In this document: positions 62,846 through 64,000 of the stretch, piece after piece
Layout of the letters: each line of letters begins with the position of its first letter
Position numbering within the stretch: the stretch's first letter is position 1
NCBI RefSeq assembly: GCF_025685645.1
Contig: NZ_JAGSYF010000005.1
Coordinates: 153,271-217,270 of the forward strand
Source of the DNA: Edaphobacter bradus
Lineage (GTDB): Bacteria; Acidobacteriota; Terriglobia; Terriglobales; Acidobacteriaceae
DNA: 64,000 bases
Direction: 5' to 3'
Program-made: the position numbers and the translations under genes
The notes under the pieces: model-generated
What the model was told of the DNA's origin: nothing
What the model saw: only the letters and a program-made list of their open reading frames with translations
Databases searched by the model: none

Positions 62846-63676
62846 TTATGCCGCCGTTGTCGATGCAGAGATCAGCTGTCTGGCCGCAGTCTCCGTCGCA
62901 GCGTCGGCGGGAAAGAAGCACTCGATCCGAATCTCCTGCACCGTAATGTCCTGGGGCGTGCCGAGTGTCGTCACGGTTGAGAAGAAGTTGAAGCGCTTAT
63001 CTCCTTTGACGAAACTCACCGGCAGCACCGGGATCATCGGCGTACCGGGGTCTGGCCAGGTTCGCGGCACGCCGGGATAAGCCAGGAGTTCAGCGAGTAG
63101 CGCCCGAGTGCGTCCGTCTGGGACACCGCCAACACACTCTCGGTGCACGCGCTGAACGAGCGACTCCGCGACCGCGTCCCAGTTTGCCACGTACGGGCGC
63201 ACCGCGCCGAGGTCGAATATCATCCGCAGGACGTTGCTTGGCGCGGTCGACGCGCGCTCACCGAGAAGGAAGTCAAAAAAGCGGGTCGCCGCTTCGTTCG
63301 TGCGCAGAATGTCCCAATAGCGGTTCATCACGACCGCCGGAAATGGCTCTTGTTGACTAAGAATCGCGTCGAGCGCGCCGCGGATCGGGGCCAGTTCTGG
63401 TGCCTCCAGCGTCGTCTCCGGATACATCGGTGCGAACCCAGCGGCCAGTAGAAGTGTATTGCGTTCGCGGAGGGGCAGATCGAGGACGCGAGACAGCAAC
63501 AGCACCATCTCGCGGCTTGGGCTCGCGCGTCCGGTTTCAAGAAAACACAAGTGCCGACACGAAACCTCCGCCTCAGTCGCAAGCGCGAGTTGACTGAGGC
63601 GGCGAGCGCTCCTCCAGTACCGGAGAAGGGCTCCCACAGAATCTTCTGGGCTCAGCGCCGCGCGACGTCTTAGCAT
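62846..63676 (-). CDS. XRE-family regulator with MmyB-like ligand domain
   Basis: The 276-residue protein has an N-terminal Cro/C1 helix-turn-helix (VGALLRYWRSARRLSQLALA, then VSCRHLCFLETGRASPSREM, about 14-70). The C-terminal domain of the MmyB/MLTR type follows (PAVVMNRYWDILRTNEAATR, then FDLGAVRPYVANWDAVAESL), which binds a fatty-acid-like ligand in known structures. Length is normal. Such regulators usually control a neighbouring oxidoreductase gene; the divergent side beyond 63.7 kb is cut by the window. Confidence 0.9.
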   Translation of the reverse strand: MLRRRAALSPEDSVGALLRYWRSARRLSQLALATEAEVSCRHLCFLETGRASPSREMVLLLSRVLDLPLRERNTLLLAAGFAPMYPETTLEAPELAPIRGALDAILSQQEPFPAVVMNRYWDILRTNEAATRFFDFLLGERASTAPSNVLRMIFDLGAVRPYVANWDAVAESLVQRVHRECVGGVPDGRTRALLAELLAYPGVPRTWPDPGTPMIPVLPVSFVKGDKRFNFFSTVTTLGTPQDITVQEIRIECFFPADAATETAARQLISASTTAA

Positions 63677-64000
63677 GAGACATAGTATTACCAGCCCGGA
63701 CGTTACTTCAAATTACCTTTGAAGTAAATATGCGTTCCGGGCCTTCGGTTGAAACGGCCCCTCCAGCGGGCAGTCAAGTGATGTTGCCAGCATGACCGCT
63801 TACCCAAGGTGACACGCTTGCACGGCAACCAATTCTTCCCCCGGGGCATGCCCCGGGGGGAAACAAGAAAGAAGCCGACAGATCACGAGCTAGCAAAACC
63901 GGAAAGCTTTACGAGCTAGCGAAGGCCAGCGATCAGTTTGAGGACTTGGCCATGTTCGAAGGCGGCGCGGCCGCGAAATGCGTGCGCCCATCCTGGATCA
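63677..64000. other. Right edge with a 22 bp GC palindrome
   Basis: No complete gene. CCCCCGGGG-CATG-CCCCGGGGG (63838-63859) is a perfect palindrome without a T tract. ACGAGCTAGC is repeated at 63885-63894 and 63911-63920. Open frames reach the window edge on both strands but are too short to judge. Confidence 0.5.

Overview
The window looks like chromosome from an Acidobacteriota species, probably family Acidobacteriaceae (the Terriglobus, Granulicella and Edaphobacter group). This rests on protein style, not on a marker gene. The pointers are GC-rich coding DNA, several beta-propeller lipoproteins, a plant-like AroD-AroE fusion, an F-type ATP synthase cluster without a and c subunits, an imuA-imuB-dnaE2 cassette, and a TPR fragment of the kind found in acidobacterial kinase/TPR proteins. 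The left three quarters are mostly housekeeping genes. The right quarter is accessory DNA built on a tRNA-Val gene.

Region 1 (1-11.1 kb): the end of hrcA, then grpE and dnaJ (no dnaK between them); fmt-rsmB overlapping by 4 bp; a PASTA protein and a cation diffusion facilitator; aroB-ubiE with coupled ends; and nadB. Region 2 (11.2-18.5 kb): a TerC membrane protein with a hairpin leader, a small membrane protein, a secreted DUF3761-like protein, a TatA/B-tatC-M28 peptidase operon, nadA, DUF2203 and an FkbM methyltransferase. Region 3 (18.5-21.9 kb): a peroxide defence cluster, perR-katA-ahpC-ahpD, with overlapping palindromes in front of perR that look like a Per/Fur box.

Region 4 (22-28.8 kb): an M28 peptidase, a beta-propeller lipoprotein, an SH3 lipoprotein, a DegT-type aminotransferase and hfq-hflX. 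Region 5 (28.8-35.7 kb): ATP synthase genes b-b-delta-alpha-gamma-beta-epsilon, with hairpin-rich DNA before the operon and between beta and epsilon. Region 6 (35.7-47.6 kb): the AroDE fusion, a laccase-domain protein, HU, sppA, a GT2 glycosyltransferase, an NHL lipoprotein, proline dehydrogenase, a 0.9 kb repeat-rich gap, then a sigma factor/anti-sigma/DUF3106 set.

Region 7 (47.75-64 kb) is the most notable part. A tRNA-Val(CAC) gene is followed 12.6 kb later by a 41 bp exact copy of its 3' end (51 bp with one mismatch). The two copies are attachment sites bounding a genomic island. The island holds an integrase catalytic remnant, a complete error-prone repair cassette (imuA, imuB, dnaE2, then an SRAP/YedK gene), a DesK-type two-component pair with an ABC exporter, a TPR fragment and a 51-residue membrane protein. 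A fragment of a different integrase lies directly beyond the right att copy, so at least two elements appear to have entered the same tRNA in tandem. Beyond it are a metallophosphoesterase and a CarS-like gene sharing their stop codons on opposite strands, and an XRE regulator. I infer that the island brought or carries SOS mutagenesis and abasic-site protection, and that it is now fixed because the visible integrases are broken.
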